Notes: a model not told the origin generated them from the letters alone. A stretch of DNA of 64,000 nt from Chryseobacterium sp. FH1 (GCF_000735135.1 NZ_JPLZ01000004.1:1-64000), one strand, 5' to 3'; positions 16,646-26,112 are shown, counted from the first letter of the stretch. Numbers and translations are program-made.

Positions 16646-18127
16646 TTAAACTGTTTTGATGGACTTCATCGCCGTCATTGCCTGACGTAATTTTTTACCG
16701 ACAACCTCAACGGGATGATTTCTCAAAATATCGTTCACGTGAACCAGTTGGGCGTTGTCAACCGACGCATTTTTCCCTTTGTTGAAGTCTTTTCCGACCA
16801 AATCTGTGTCCACCGATTTCATAAAATCCGCCAGCAAAGGTTTGCAAGCCTGGTCGAAAAGGTAACAGCCGTACTCTGCGGTGTCGGAAATCACACGGTT
16901 CATCTCGAAGAGCTTTTTTCTGGCGATGGTGTTGGCAATCAAAGGCGTTTCGTGAAGCGATTCGTAGTAAGCAGATTCCGGTTTGATGCCAGCTTCGACC
17001 ATCGTTTCGAACGCCAGTTCAACGCCGGCTCTGATGAAGGCTGACATCAAAAGATAATTGTCAAAATAGGCCTGTTCATCTATTTTTACATCGCCTGCAG
17101 GTGTTTTTTCGAAAGCGGTTTCGCCGGTTTCTGCACGCCATTTCAGGAGGTTTTTGTCGCCATTTGCCCAGTCTTCCATCATTGTTTTGGAGAATTCGCC
17201 GGAGATGATGTCGTCCTGATGTTTTTGGAAAAGTGGACGCATAATGTCTTTCAGTTCCTCGGACAATTCGAAGGCTTTCAGTTTGGCAGGATTGGAAAGT
17301 CTGTCCAGCATTCCGCTTACACCGCCGTGTTTCAAGGCTTCCGTGATGACCTCGACACCGTACTGAACCAATTTGGAAGCGTAACCTGCATCGATTCCTT
17401 TCTCCACCATTTTATCAAACGAAAGGATAGAACCCGTTTGCAAAAGTCCGCACAAAATGGTTTGTTCGCCCATCAAATCGGACTTCACCTCAGCTACAAA
17501 AGATGATTTCAAAACGCCGGCTTTGTGACCGCCAGTTCCCACGCAATAAGCTTTTGCCTCTGCCCAGCCTTTGCCTTGCGGGTCATTTTCGGGATGAACG
17601 GCAATCAAGGTTGGAACGCCGAAACCTCGTAGATATTCGGCGCGAACTTCGGAACCTGGACATTTTGGAGCGACCATAATTACGGTGATATCTTTACGAA
17701 TCTGCATTCCTTCTTCCACGATATTGAAGCCGTGGGAATAGGACAAGGTTGCGCCTTCTTTCATCAAAGGCTGAACGGCATTGATTACGGAAGTATGTTG
17801 TTTGTCGGGCGTCAGATTGATGACCAAATCCGCAGTTGGAATCAGTTCTTCGTAAGTGCCGACTTTGAAGTTATTGTCGGTTGCATTTTTCCAGGAATCT
17901 CTTTTTTGGTCGATGGCTTCCTGACGTAATGTATAAGAAACATCCAGTCCGCTGTCGCGAAGATTCAAGCCTTGATTCAGACCTTGAGCGCCACAACCTA
18001 CGACTACGATTTTCTTTCCTTTCAACGCAGAAACGCCGTCAGAAAACTCTGAACTGTCCATAAAATCTGCCTGTCCTAACTGGTGCAACTGGTCTCTAAG
18101 TGATAAGGTATTGAAATAATTTGCCAT
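16646..18127 (-). CDS. ilvC: ketol-acid reductoisomerase, class II
   Basis: Mg2+/NADPH-dependent enzyme converting acetolactate and acetohydroxybutyrate to the dihydroxy acids in valine and isoleucine synthesis. At 493 residues it is the long class II form (E. coli/plant type) with duplicated C-terminal knotted domain, not the 330-residue class I form. The NADPH-binding motif [20 protein letters not shown] is at about residues 44-63, and the metal-site stretch includes [11 protein letters not shown] near 217-227. It follows ilvN on the same strand with a 105-bp gap holding a hairpin. A dispersed palindromic element starts directly after its stop. Confidence 0.97.
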   Translation of the reverse strand: MANYFNTLSLRDQLHQLGQADFMDSSEFSDGVSALKGKKIVVVGCGAQGLNQGLNLRDSGLDVSYTLRQEAIDQKRDSWKNATDNNFKVGTYEELIPTADLVINLTPDKQHTSVINAVQPLMKEGATLSYSHGFNIVEEGMQIRKDITVIMVAPKCPGSEVRAEYLRGFGVPTLIAVHPENDPQGKGWAEAKAYCVGTGGHKAGVLKSSFVAEVKSDLMGEQTILCGLLQTGSILSFDKMVEKGIDAGYASKLVQYGVEVITEALKHGGVSGMLDRLSNPAKLKAFELSEELKDIMRPLFQKHQDDIISGEFSKTMMEDWANGDKNLLKWRAETGETAFEKTPAGDVKIDEQAYFDNYLLMSAFIRAGVELAFETMVEAGIKPESAYYESLHETPLIANTIARKKLFEMNRVISDTAEYGCYLFDQACKPLLADFMKSVDTDLVGKDFNKGKNASVDNAQLVHVNDILRNHPVEVVGKKLRQAMTAMKSIKTV

Positions 18128-18144
18128 ATTTTTTTGTAAAAAGT

Positions 18145-18190
18145 AAAAAGTATGATGTACTAAGTAATGAGAATTACTGTACTACTTTTT
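18145..18190. repeat. inverted repeat in the ilvN-ilvC gap
   Basis: AAAAAGTA (18145-18152) pairs with TACTTTTT (18183-18190), GTAC with GTAC, and AGTAAT with ATTACT around a 4-nt loop, giving a bulged hairpin just upstream of ilvC. It lacks a following T-run in the gene direction, so it looks more like an RNA-stability or processing structure or a repeat than a terminator. A related GTATGATGTA sequence is at about 57502. Confidence 0.65.
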
Positions 18191-18232
18191 AGGATTAATA
18201 TTTTTTTATAATTTTTAAATTTTTCTTTGAAA

Positions 18233-18823
18233 CTACATTGTGAAGACGTCGTCTCGTTTGTCCAGGAATTCATTTTCTACGATTTCGGCGGAAGGTTCTC
18301 TTCGTTCGAACTCGAGGACTTTGTCGTGGATTCCTCTGCTGTTTTTGATGATGGCGATTCTTGCGCCTCGGACAAATTCGATGAGTCCGTACTTGTTGAG
18401 TTCTTCGGTCAAACGGTCAATTTCTTCACGATGACCTGCTGTTTCAAAGACGATGTAATCTTTCCGAATCACAACCGTCGAAGCGCCGTATTGACGAAGC
18501 AATCTTTCCACATAAACCTTTTCTGTCACCACACTTGCCGGAACTTTGTAAAGCGCCTGTTCCTGCCAGACAATCTCGTCGTCTGTGTTGAAATAGGCTT
18601 TCATAATGTCAATCTGCTTCTCTAATTGTCGGCAAAGTTTTCTTACAACTTCATCATTTTCATTAATGACAATCGTGAATCTGTGAATGCCGTCCACCTC
18701 GGAAGGCGAAGTGTTTAAACTTTCGATATTGATTTTTCTTCGTGAGAAAATTCCTGATATTCTGCCGATTAATCCTACAGAATTTTCGGTGTATAAGGTG
18801 ATGGTAAATTCTTGTTTTTCCAT
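18233..18823 (-). CDS. ilvN: acetolactate synthase small (regulatory) subunit
   Basis: Regulatory partner of IlvB: binds valine to give feedback inhibition and activates the catalytic subunit. The 196 residues start with an ACT domain (FTITLYTENSVGLIGRISGIFSRRKINIESLN, shown here only by its edges FTITLYTENS and GRISGIFSRR) and continue with a second ACT-like domain, ending in a longer, charged tail than E. coli IlvN. It lies between ilvB and ilvC on the same strand. The 202-bp gap to ilvB contains an array of small palindromic repeats. Confidence 0.95.
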   Translation of the reverse strand: MEKQEFTITLYTENSVGLIGRISGIFSRRKINIESLNTSPSEVDGIHRFTIVINENDEVVRKLCRQLEKQIDIMKAYFNTDDEIVWQEQALYKVPASVVTEKVYVERLLRQYGASTVVIRKDYIVFETAGHREEIDRLTEELNKYGLIEFVRGARIAIIKNSRGIHDKVLEFERREPSAEIVENEFLDKRDDVFTM

Positions 18824-18860
18824 TGTTTTGTTTTTCCAAAGTTCCCATTATCTTATTGGT

Positions 18861-19015
18861 ATTGAACCCTTCGGGTTCTTGGGAAGGTTAATTTATGTTC
18901 CATAGGTTTCACCTACGGCTACTGATATTTAAACCCTTCGGGTTTTCTGATATTTATAAATTTTATTGGTAGGATTTTCATCCTATCCTTATATTAAATC
19001 GGCCTTTCAGACCTT
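18861..19015. repeat. array of small palindromes in the ilvB-ilvN gap
   Basis: GAACCC-TTC-GGGTTC at 18864-18878, AAACCC-TTC-GGGTTT at 18931-18945, the linker CCATAGGTTTCACCTACGGC at 18899-18918, then GGTAGGAT/ATCCTATCC and GGCC-centred units to about 19015. The same modules occur in the ilvD-ilvB gap. They should form several small stable hairpins inside the ilv transcript. Confidence 0.8.
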
Positions 19016-19025
19016 TATTGAAAAT

Positions 19026-20768
19026 TTATTTTAAACGAATTTCGGAAACCGATGAACCCTGAGTTACCATTGGGAATACATTATTTTCTTTTCCAACCAT
19101 TACTTCCAGAAGATAAGCGCCATCGTGGTTGAGCATTGTTTCCAAAGCGGGTTTCAGATTTTCTCTGTCAGAAATCCTTTGTCCATCGATGTAATAAGCT
19201 TTTGCCACTGCAACGAAATCCGGACTTGTGATATTCACGAAAGAATAGCGTCTCTCATTGAACAATTGTTGCCACTGCCTTACCATTCCAAGAAACTCGT
19301 TGTTGAGAATCATAATTTTGACTTTCGCTCCAAACTGCATAATCGTTCCCAACTCCTGCAAGGTCATTTGGAATCCGCCATCTCCGATGATGGCAACAAC
19401 TGTTTTTTCCGGTGCGCCATACCAAGCGCCAATCGCAGCTGGCAAACCAAATCCCATTGTTCCCAAACCACCTGATGTTACGCTGGATTTTGAATGATTG
19501 AATTTTGCATATCGGCACGTGACCATCTGATGTTGACCAACGTCTGTTGCGATGATTGCGTCGCCGTTCGTTAAATCATTCAGAACTTTGATAACCTCTC
19601 CCATCGTCAAAACTTCAGATGTTGGATTGAGTTCTTCCTGGATAACTTCCTTGATTTCGTCTTTTTCCAACTCACGGAATTCGTTTAGCCAAGCTGAATG
19701 GTCATTTTCTGTGAGAAGCGCCGTCAACATCGGTAAAGTCTTTTTGCAATTTCCCCAAACCGGAACTGTGGTTTTCACATTTTTATCGATTTCGGCAGGG
19801 TCAATATCAAGATGAATGATTTTAGCTTGTTTCGCATATTTGTCCAAACGTCCAGTCACTCGGTCATCGAAACGCATTCCGACCGCAATCAGAACATCGC
19901 ATTCGTTGGTCATTACGTTTGGCGCGTAATTGCCGTGCATTCCCAACATTCCAACGTGCAAAGGATGACTGGTTTCCAAGGCACTCAATCCCATTACAGT
20001 CGCTGCTGCTGGAAGATTTGTTTTTTCAATAAATGCTTTGAATTCCTCTTCTGCTTTTCCTAAAATCACGCCTTGTCCAAAAATGACAAATGGTTTTTTG
20101 GCTTGGTTAATGAGTTCTGCAGCTTGCTCGATATATTCGTTTCTAATTTCCGGTTCGGGACGATAACTTCTGATATGGTTGCATTTCTTATATCCCAAAT
20201 ATTCGAATAATTGTATCTGAGCATTTTTGGTAATGTCAATCAAAACCGGACCTGGACGACCTGTACTTGCAATGTGAAAAGCTTTAGCAATTGCTTCCGG
20301 AATTTCTGTTGCATCGGTAACTTGATAATTCCATTTTGTGACTGGCGTTGTGATGTTGATGACATCTGTTTCCTGAAAAGCATCCGTTCCCAAAAGTGAG
20401 GCAAAAACCTGACCTGTGATGCACACAATGGGATTGCTGTCTATCATTGCATCGGCCAAACCTGTCACCAAATTGGTTGCGCCCGGACCACTTGTTGCAA
20501 ACACAACTCCCGTTTTCCCAGAAGTTCTCGCAAATCCTTGAGCCACGTGAATTGCGCCTTGCTCGTGGCGAACCAAAATATGTTTTAGTTTGTCAGAATA
20601 GTCGTACAGAGCATCATAGATTGGCATAATTGCGCCACCCGGATAACCGAAAACAGTATGTACATTTTCCTGTAACAAGGCTTCTAAAACGGCTTTTGAA
20701 CCGGAGATTTCTACGGCTTTCTGTTGTTCTAATTCTGTGTTTTCTATTTGTGAAATGGTATTACTCAT
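19026..20768 (-). CDS. ilvB: acetolactate synthase large (catalytic) subunit
   Basis: ThDP/FAD/Mg2+ enzyme that condenses two pyruvates, or pyruvate and 2-oxobutanoate, in the first common step of valine, leucine and isoleucine synthesis. The 580-residue protein has the catalytic glutamate at 69 in HEQGAIHVAQG, the FAD region in the centre, and the ThDP motif starting GDGGFQM and ending in NNEFLG at about residues 454-483. Length and domains are complete. It pairs with ilvN immediately downstream. Expression should follow the ilv attenuator upstream of ilvE, provided that the repeats between ilvD and ilvB do not stop the polymerase. Confidence 0.97.
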   Translation of the reverse strand: MSNTISQIENTELEQQKAVEISGSKAVLEALLQENVHTVFGYPGGAIMPIYDALYDYSDKLKHILVRHEQGAIHVAQGFARTSGKTGVVFATSGPGATNLVTGLADAMIDSNPIVCITGQVFASLLGTDAFQETDVINITTPVTKWNYQVTDATEIPEAIAKAFHIASTGRPGPVLIDITKNAQIQLFEYLGYKKCNHIRSYRPEPEIRNEYIEQAAELINQAKKPFVIFGQGVILGKAEEEFKAFIEKTNLPAAATVMGLSALETSHPLHVGMLGMHGNYAPNVMTNECDVLIAVGMRFDDRVTGRLDKYAKQAKIIHLDIDPAEIDKNVKTTVPVWGNCKKTLPMLTALLTENDHSAWLNEFRELEKDEIKEVIQEELNPTSEVLTMGEVIKVLNDLTNGDAIIATDVGQHQMVTCRYAKFNHSKSSVTSGGLGTMGFGLPAAIGAWYGAPEKTVVAIIGDGGFQMTLQELGTIMQFGAKVKIMILNNEFLGMVRQWQQLFNERRYSFVNITSPDFVAVAKAYYIDGQRISDRENLKPALETMLNHDGAYLLEVMVGKENNVFPMVTQGSSVSEIRLK

Positions 20769-20789
20769 TTTAATGTCTTTTTATTTCTA

Positions 20790-20895
20790 CCATAGTTTTA
20801 CCTATTGATATTGAACCCTTCGGGTTCTGTTTGATTATATTTCATTTCTTCCATAGGTTGCACCTACGGCTACTGATATTGAATCCTTCGGATTC
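20790..20895. repeat. array of small palindromes in the ilvD-ilvB gap
   Basis: GAACCC-TTC-GGGTTC at 20813-20827, CCATAGGTTGCACCTACGGC at 20851-20870 and GAATCC-TTC-GGATTC at 20881-20895. The loop and linker are conserved with the array at 18861 while the stem GAACCC/GAATCC varies with compensating changes, as expected for selected hairpins. Confidence 0.82.
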
Positions 20896-20930
20896 GCTGT
20901 GATTATATTATTTTGAAACCCAATATGATT

Positions 20931-21016
20931 GCAGCCCGACCTGAGCGGAAATCCTTTTTTGCGGCTGGAAAAGCGGAGGCAAAAAGATTGGGAGCGGAGG
21001 GCGGAAATAGCTGCCC
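20931..21016 (-). repeat. 3'-end dispersed palindromic element, copy 4
   Basis: On the minus strand it starts GGGCAGCTATTTCCGCCC 26 bp after the ilvD stop and ends GGTCGGGCTGC. Its core AAAAGATTGGGAGCGG and TCCTTTTTTGCGGCTGG (plus-strand reading) match copy 1 at 146-228 nearly base for base. Confidence 0.78.
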
Positions 21017-21042
21017 AAAATAATATCTCATTAATTAAAATT

Positions 21043-22728
21043 TTATAAATCTGTGACGCAACCTTGTGACGCATCGGCTACAGACTTCGCATATTTGTAC
21101 AACACACCACGCTTCACTTTATAATCTGGTTGCTGAAATTCGGATTTTCTTCTTGCAATTTCTTCTTCAGACAACAATGCGTTAATGGTATTTTTTTCAG
21201 CATCCAGTTCTATCACATCGCCATCATTTATTAAACCAATCAATCCTCCGGCAAAGGCTTCCGGCGTGATATGGCCGACTACAAAACCGTGTGTTCCTCC
21301 GGAAAATCTGCCGTCGGTAATCAATGCTACATTTTTACCGAGACCAGAACCCATCAAAGCGGAAGTTGGCTTCAGCATTTCCGGCATTCCTGGAGCACCT
21401 TTTGGACCTTCGTTTTTGATAACGACTACATTTCCTTCTTGGATTTTTTTATCTTCGATGCCTTTGATAAATTCTTTTTCGCCGTCAAAAACGATGGCTG
21501 TTCCTTTGAAATAATTGCCTTCTTTACCTGTAATTTTTGCAACAGAGCCTTTCTCAGCAAGATTTCCGTACAAAATTCTGATATGTCCCGTCGCTTTGAT
21601 TGGGTCTTTGATATCGTGAATGATATTTTGTTGTCTATCGATAATCGAAGTGACGTGTTCCAGATTTTCAGCAATTGTTTTTCCTGTTACTGTCAAACAA
21701 TCGCCGTGAAGCAAGCCTAAATCCAATAGATATTTCATCACCGCTGGAACGCCACCAACGTTATGAAGGTCTTCCATCAGGTATTTTCCGCTTGGTTTGA
21801 GGTCTGCCAAAAATGGTGTTTCGTCGCTGATTTTTTGAAAATCATCTAAAGTCAAATCATAACCGATGGATTTTGCGATGGCGATAAAATGGAGAACTGC
21901 ATTGGTACTTCCACCAAGAATCATAATCAACCTCAAAGCATTTTCGAACGCTTTTGGCGTCATTATGTCGGATGGTTTGATGTCTTTTTCCAAAAGGATT
22001 TTCACGTAATGTCCGGCGAACTGACATTCTTCCTTTTTCTCTTTACCCAATGCTGGATAAGATGACGAATACGGCAAACTCATTCCGAGTGCTTCGATTG
22101 CTGAAGCCATTGTGTTGGCCGTGTACATTCCGCCACACGCACCGGCGCTTGGACAGGAATTTTTTATCACGCCTTTGAAATCTTCGTCAGAAATTTTACC
22201 TGCGATTTTGTTTCCCAAAGCTTCGAAAGCGGAAACGATGTTCAAATCCTGACCTTTGTAATGTCCAGGCGCAATACTTCCGCCATAAACCATTATCGAA
22301 GGACGGTCGAGACGAGCCATTGCCATCAAAGAACCCGGCATATTTTTGTCGCAACCCGGAACGGTAATCAATCCGTCATAATATTGACCAGCGCAAACGG
22401 CTTCGATGGAATCTGCAATGATGTCGCGACTTACGAGCGAATAACGCATTCCGTCCGTTCCATTGGTCATTCCGTCGCTGATGCCGATGGTGTGGAACAT
22501 TAAGCCAACTAGGTTTTGTTCTTTGACGCCTTTTTTCACAATCTCAGCCAAACCATTCAGGTGCATATTACAAGTGTTGCCGTCATAGCCCATACTTGCG
22601 ATTCCAATTTGCGCTTTGTCGAAATCCTCTTCTTCAAAACCGATTCCGTAAAACATTGCCTGAGTTGCAGGTTGTGTCGGGTCTTTCGTAAGTGTTTTGG
22701 AATATTTGTTCAGTTCTACGTTACACAT
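21043..22728 (-). CDS. ilvD: dihydroxy-acid dehydratase
   Basis: Iron-sulphur enzyme that dehydrates dihydroxyisovalerate and dihydroxymethylvalerate to the 2-oxo acids. The 561 residues include three conserved cysteines, Cys53 (GNTCNMH), Cys126 (PGCDKNMPG) and Cys198 (SAGACGGMY), the pattern expected for the [2Fe-2S] type. The C-terminus GCVTDL is also typical. The ATG overlaps the ilvE stop by 8 bp, so translation is probably coupled. It is the second gene after the attenuator. A 274-bp gap with a dispersed element and hairpins separates it from ilvB. Confidence 0.97.
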   Translation of the reverse strand: MCNVELNKYSKTLTKDPTQPATQAMFYGIGFEEEDFDKAQIGIASMGYDGNTCNMHLNGLAEIVKKGVKEQNLVGLMFHTIGISDGMTNGTDGMRYSLVSRDIIADSIEAVCAGQYYDGLITVPGCDKNMPGSLMAMARLDRPSIMVYGGSIAPGHYKGQDLNIVSAFEALGNKIAGKISDEDFKGVIKNSCPSAGACGGMYTANTMASAIEALGMSLPYSSSYPALGKEKKEECQFAGHYVKILLEKDIKPSDIMTPKAFENALRLIMILGGSTNAVLHFIAIAKSIGYDLTLDDFQKISDETPFLADLKPSGKYLMEDLHNVGGVPAVMKYLLDLGLLHGDCLTVTGKTIAENLEHVTSIIDRQQNIIHDIKDPIKATGHIRILYGNLAEKGSVAKITGKEGNYFKGTAIVFDGEKEFIKGIEDKKIQEGNVVVIKNEGPKGAPGMPEMLKPTSALMGSGLGKNVALITDGRFSGGTHGFVVGHITPEAFAGGLIGLINDGDVIELDAEKNTINALLSEEEIARRKSEFQQPDYKVKRGVLYKYAKSVADASQGCVTDL

Positions 22729-23623
22729 ATTGCAGGTTTGATTTCAAGTATGAATAATCTTCTTCTAACACCAAATGACGATAAGCCTGTTGAATTTTCG
22801 ATGCTAAACTTTCTTCCCAATTCAGTTTGAAGGGAACATCGTCAAGAGAACCTAACGCTACAATCTCGGCGGCAGTTCCACAGAAAAAACCGGCGTCTGC
22901 ACCTTTCATTTCTTCTGGTTTGAAGAATTTTTCCTCGTAAGGAATTCCCAGTTGGTCGCAGATTTCGAAAACCGTTGCTCGTGTGATTCCGGGAAGAATA
23001 CTGCCTTTTGCAGGTGTGAAAAGTTTGCCGTCTCTTTCGAAGAAGATATTAGCGCCGGAACTCTCTGCCACGTTTCCGTCAGCGTCCAGAACTAAAGCTT
23101 CATCGAAACCTTTGTCTTTTGCTTCCTGACAAGCCAAAATCGAGTTTACATAATGACCGCTCACTTTTGCTTCAACTTTGAAAGCTTTCGGATTTGGACG
23201 TTCGAATGACGATGTCATAATTCTCATTTGATTGGCCATATAACCATTGTCCCAATTCCAAACCTCAATGACGAGAAAACTTTTTTGTCCTTTTGACAAG
23301 GCCATATTTGGAGAACAAATGACGAGTGGACGAATGTATGCGTTTGATAAATTATTAATTTCCAATAATTTGTAAGTTGCTTCCACCATTTCTTGGGTAG
23401 AATAATCGAACGGCATCATCATCGTTTGTGCAGACCTTCTGAGCCTGTCGTAATGTTCCTCCGCTTTGAAAATCTTGGTTCCGTTGGCGGTTTTATAAGA
23501 TTTAATCCCTTCGAAAACAGCATATCCGTAGTGTAGCGATTGACCGTACAAATCGGTCTTGGCTTCTTTTGCTTTTACATATTCCCCATCAAAAAAGAGA
23601 ACACTGTCGTCATTGTAATACAT
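22721..23623 (-). CDS. ilvE: branched-chain amino acid aminotransferase
   Basis: PLP fold-type IV transaminase catalysing the last step to valine, leucine and isoleucine (and the first step of their breakdown). The 300-residue protein carries the likely PLP lysine at 153 in [11 protein letters not shown], the motif [20 protein letters not shown] (about 187-206) and [12 protein letters not shown]. It heads the ilv cluster and overlaps ilvD by 8 bp. Its ATG lies 38 bp downstream of a leader-peptide attenuator terminator, so the supply of charged Ile/Leu/Val tRNAs should set its transcription. Confidence 0.97.
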   Translation of the reverse strand: MYYNDDSVLFFDGEYVKAKEAKTDLYGQSLHYGYAVFEGIKSYKTANGTKIFKAEEHYDRLRRSAQTMMMPFDYSTQEMVEATYKLLEINNLSNAYIRPLVICSPNMALSKGQKSFLVIEVWNWDNGYMANQMRIMTSSFERPNPKAFKVEAKVSGHYVNSILACQEAKDKGFDEALVLDADGNVAESSGANIFFERDGKLFTPAKGSILPGITRATVFEICDQLGIPYEEKFFKPEEMKGADAGFFCGTAAEIVALGSLDDVPFKLNWEESLASKIQQAYRHLVLEEDYSYLKSNLQYV

Positions 23624-23660
23624 TTTGTATCGATTTTATATTTGTTTGTTAGATTTAGGA

Positions 23661-23694
23661 AAATAAAAAACCATCCTCGCAGTGAGAATGGTTT
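23661..23694 (-). terminator. attenuator terminator of the ilv operon
   Basis: On the minus strand AAACCATTCTC (23694-23684) pairs with GAGGATGGTTT (23678-23668), one G-U pair, 5-nt loop, followed by TTTATTTT. Its 5' arm (ACAAACCATTCTCAC, 23696-23682) is also complementary to GTGAGTGATGGCTTGT at 23735-23720, which begins in the last codons of the leader peptide. That alternative pairing has 13-14 base pairs with one bulge and one mismatch and would prevent terminator formation. This is the expected antiterminator/terminator switch. Confidence 0.9.
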
Positions 23695-23731
23695 GTATTA
23701 TTTCAATTCAATAATTATCACAAGCCATCAC

Positions 23732-23788
23732 TCACCACCGGAATCCGATAATGACAAGAATGACAAGAATAATGATTGTGCTATTCAT
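23732..23788 (-). CDS. ilvL: ilv operon leader peptide
   Basis: An 18-codon frame encoding MNSTIIILVILVIIGFRW, with ten successive branched-chain codons (six Ile, two Leu, two Val). It lies 17-24 nt after a consensus -7 box and 37 bp before a terminator hairpin in front of ilvE. A ribosome stalled at Ile, Leu or Val codons for lack of charged tRNA would leave the region after it free to form the antiterminator; completing translation to the TGA at 23734-23732 would cover the antiterminator arm and allow termination. The codons ATTCTTGTC are tandemly duplicated. No Shine-Dalgarno sequence is seen, as is usual in this class. The gene symbol is by analogy with enterobacterial leaders; there is no sequence homology implied. 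Confidence 0.9.
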   Translation of the reverse strand: MNSTIIILVILVIIGFRW

Positions 23789-23807
23789 CTGTTTGTTTTC
23801 AACGGTA

Positions 23808-23815
23808 CAAATGTA
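23808..23815 (-). promoter_or_regulatory. -7 box of the ilv operon
   Basis: TACATTTG on the minus strand is a perfect TAnnTTTG, ending 19 nt before the leader ATG at 23788, so transcription should start near 23802. The -33 element is not clear. The region from 23824 to 24048 upstream is AT-rich and shows no gene. Confidence 0.75.
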
Positions 23816-24048
23816 TAAACTAATTCCAATAAACATTGATGTTTTCACAAAAATTTCTTTTCAATGATATTAAAAACACATAAAATATTCCTTTTTATAC
23901 GATATTCATCAAAACCAAAATCAGATATAAAGTATTGATTGTCAAGTTTTGAAAGCTGAAAAAATTACGATGCCTAAAATTTTACTTTGAATCTAAAATT
24001 TTGGTTTTAAATTTCAATTTTTGATGAAATTTTAATCAATAAAAACGA

Positions 24049-24072
24049 AAAATCCACCGATTGGTGGATTTT
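24049..24072 (-). terminator. terminator at the end of the starch locus
   Basis: AAAATCCACC (24049-24058) and GGTGGATTTT (24063-24072) are perfect inverted repeats around GATT, with a T-rich tail on the minus strand. It lies 45 bp past the stop of the MFS transporter gene. Confidence 0.88.
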
Positions 24073-24117
24073 ATATTTGTAGTCACTTCGAAAAGCTCAG
24101 TGTGACTTAGTTTATTA

Positions 24118-25527
24118 TTAAAAATGAACCTGTTGAATTTCTTCTTCAATTTCTTTCGGTGATTCTTCCTGAGATTTAATGAAAATCAAAGTAATCAAAG
24201 CACCTAACAACATACAAGCACCGCCAACAACCACATAATCAATCGCCATATTTCCGAAAAGTTTTGAAACTATTGGTCCTCCAAAAACACCGTTAATGAT
24301 TTGAGGAACAACAATGAAGAAATTGAAAATCCCCATATAAACGCCCATTTTTCTTTGTGGAATAGCGTCAATCAACATCGCATAAGGCATCGCCAAAATA
24401 CTTGCCCAAGCAAATCCCAATCCTACCATCGAAATCCAAAGCATCGAAGTATCTTTGATGAAATACATTGAAATCAATCCCAAACCACCACTCGCCAAAG
24501 CCAATGCGTGGGTTTGTTTTTTTCCAATCGCTTTAGCAATCGGTGTCAATAAAAATGCAAAAGGAATTGCAAATAAATTATAAAGTCCGAACAAATGTCC
24601 AGTCAAATCTCCAGCTTTATTAAAGTCAACGGATTTGGTGTCTTGCGGAGAAAGTCCGAAATGATGCGTTGCCAAAGCACTGGTTGTGAAAACCCACATC
24701 GTGAAAAGCGCGAACCAAGAAAAGAATTGAACGATTCCCAATTTCTTCATCAAGTTCGGAATATTTGCAAAATCTCTGAACATATCAGAAAACTTCGAAG
24801 GTTCCTCTAACACGTCTTTTCCACCTTCGAATTCTGCAAACTCTGCTGGAGAATATTCTTTTGTCGTGAAAATCGTGTACAAAATTGAAACAATCAAAAC
24901 AGTTGCGCCAACATAAAATGCATAAATCACATTATCTGCAACATAACCTTCTGCTGCTACATTTGAAACACCTAATTTCGTTAACCAATTTGGCATTTCT
25001 GAACCAATCACGGCTCCAACTCCAATCAAAATGGTTTGGATGGAAAACCCTAAAGTTCCCTGATGTTTCGGCAACATATCACCCACCAAAGCCCGGAAAG
25101 GCTCCATTGCAATGTTGACAGAAAAGTCCATCATCGCAAGGAAAATAACGGCAAGCAATAAAACATTTGCAGCAATCATATGCGTTACGGAAGCTGCGTT
25201 TGGAAGGAGAACTAATCCAATCGCACAGAGAACGGCACCAATCAAAAAGTACGGTTTTCTACGACCAAGCGGACTCCACGTATTATCGCCCATATGACCG
25301 ATAATTGGTTGCACAATCAGTCCCGTGACAGGCGCCACCAACCAGAACCACGAAAGCTCGTGAACGTCAGCACCAAGGTTTGCGAGAATACGACTCGCAT
25401 TTCCGTTTTGTAATCCAAAGGCCATCTGGATTCCCAAAAATCCCATACTCATATTGATAATCTGAGCGATGGAGAGATTTGGCTTAACTCGTTTTGTAAA
25501 TATCGTATTACTTTGTTTTGATATCAT
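24118..25527 (-). CDS. MFS disaccharide transporter (maltose/sucrose:H+ symporter, GPH/SLC45-like)
   Basis: A 469-residue inner-membrane protein with about twelve transmembrane helices. The N-terminal stretch NMSMGFLGIQMAFGLQNGNA and the loop MGDNTWSPLGRRKPYF (about 84-99) are typical of the bacterial MalT/SLC45 symporters that import maltose or related sugars. It is the last gene of the starch locus and would carry the maltose or small maltodextrins made in the periplasm into the cytoplasm. Its ATG overlaps the stop of the upstream NTF2-like gene by 4 bp (ATGA). A strong terminator follows. The sugar is inferred from context. Confidence 0.87.
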   Translation of the reverse strand: MISKQSNTIFTKRVKPNLSIAQIINMSMGFLGIQMAFGLQNGNASRILANLGADVHELSWFWLVAPVTGLIVQPIIGHMGDNTWSPLGRRKPYFLIGAVLCAIGLVLLPNAASVTHMIAANVLLLAVIFLAMMDFSVNIAMEPFRALVGDMLPKHQGTLGFSIQTILIGVGAVIGSEMPNWLTKLGVSNVAAEGYVADNVIYAFYVGATVLIVSILYTIFTTKEYSPAEFAEFEGGKDVLEEPSKFSDMFRDFANIPNLMKKLGIVQFFSWFALFTMWVFTTSALATHHFGLSPQDTKSVDFNKAGDLTGHLFGLYNLFAIPFAFLLTPIAKAIGKKQTHALALASGGLGLISMYFIKDTSMLWISMVGLGFAWASILAMPYAMLIDAIPQRKMGVYMGIFNFFIVVPQIINGVFGGPIVSKLFGNMAIDYVVVGGACMLLGALITLIFIKSQEESPKEIEEEIQQVHF

Positions 25528-26048
25528 TTTGTGATTTTTAATTTTTGAATTAAAGCATCCTCAATTGGTGCTTTGATTTTTGTCACTTCGTCCACTACTT
25601 CATTTGGAACTGTTACAGAGAGAACATATTGTTTCACTTTCCATTTCCCACCGATTTTTTCGACAACGCCAGAACCTCTGCAGATTTTCATTTGGGTATC
25701 AAGGATTTCGTCAAACCAAGCGTAATTTCCGTCTTTGCTGAAGTAGATATTTCGTTTCAACGATTTGAAATTCCAGGTTGTCTTCTTATCGAAAAATGGT
25801 TTTGCCCATTCTTTGAATTCCTTTTTGTTCCATACTTCAGTCGCGTCTGTTCCGATGAAAGTCGATTCTTCCGCAAAACAGTCGAAGTATTTATCGAAAT
25901 CCGCATTGCCCGCAAATGTGTTGAAATCATCCAGCAATTTGTTGATATTCTTCTTCTGAACATTCTCGTAGAAGCCTTTTTTCTGGGCAGAAATTGAACC
26001 TGAAAATATTAGAAACGTCAGGATGAAAAGTGAAATTATTTTTTTCAT
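25524..26048 (-). CDS. exported NTF2-like (SnoaL-type) protein
   Basis: A 174-residue protein with a cleavable signal peptide (residues 1-21, ending ISA with Gln22 next) and an NTF2-like cone fold (DDFNTFAGNADFDKYFDCFA, ESTFIGTDATEVW, then VEKIGGKWKVKQYVLSV). Proteins of this fold can be enzymes or binding modules; no catalytic motif can be assigned. It overlaps the downstream sugar transporter gene by 4 bp and lies 64 bp after the amylase gene, so it should be made with the starch locus. Whether it helps sugar handling is unknown. Confidence 0.78.
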   Translation of the reverse strand: MKKIISLFILTFLIFSGSISAQKKGFYENVQKKNINKLLDDFNTFAGNADFDKYFDCFAEESTFIGTDATEVWNKKEFKEWAKPFFDKKTTWNFKSLKRNIYFSKDGNYAWFDEILDTQMKICRGSGVVEKIGGKWKVKQYVLSVTVPNEVVDEVTKIKAPIEDALIQKLKITK

Positions 26049-26112
26049 TTTAATTTTATTTTTAAAACTAATCTAAATTTTTAATTATGTCGAATTCGGC
26101 ATAATTAATTTA

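Noticed and set aside
18864-18878. CCCTTCGGG read as a classical UUCG tetraloop hairpin
   Set aside because: The pairing that keeps the whole GAACCC/GGGTTC stem leaves a three-base TTC loop, so it is not a standard cUUCGg tetraloop.
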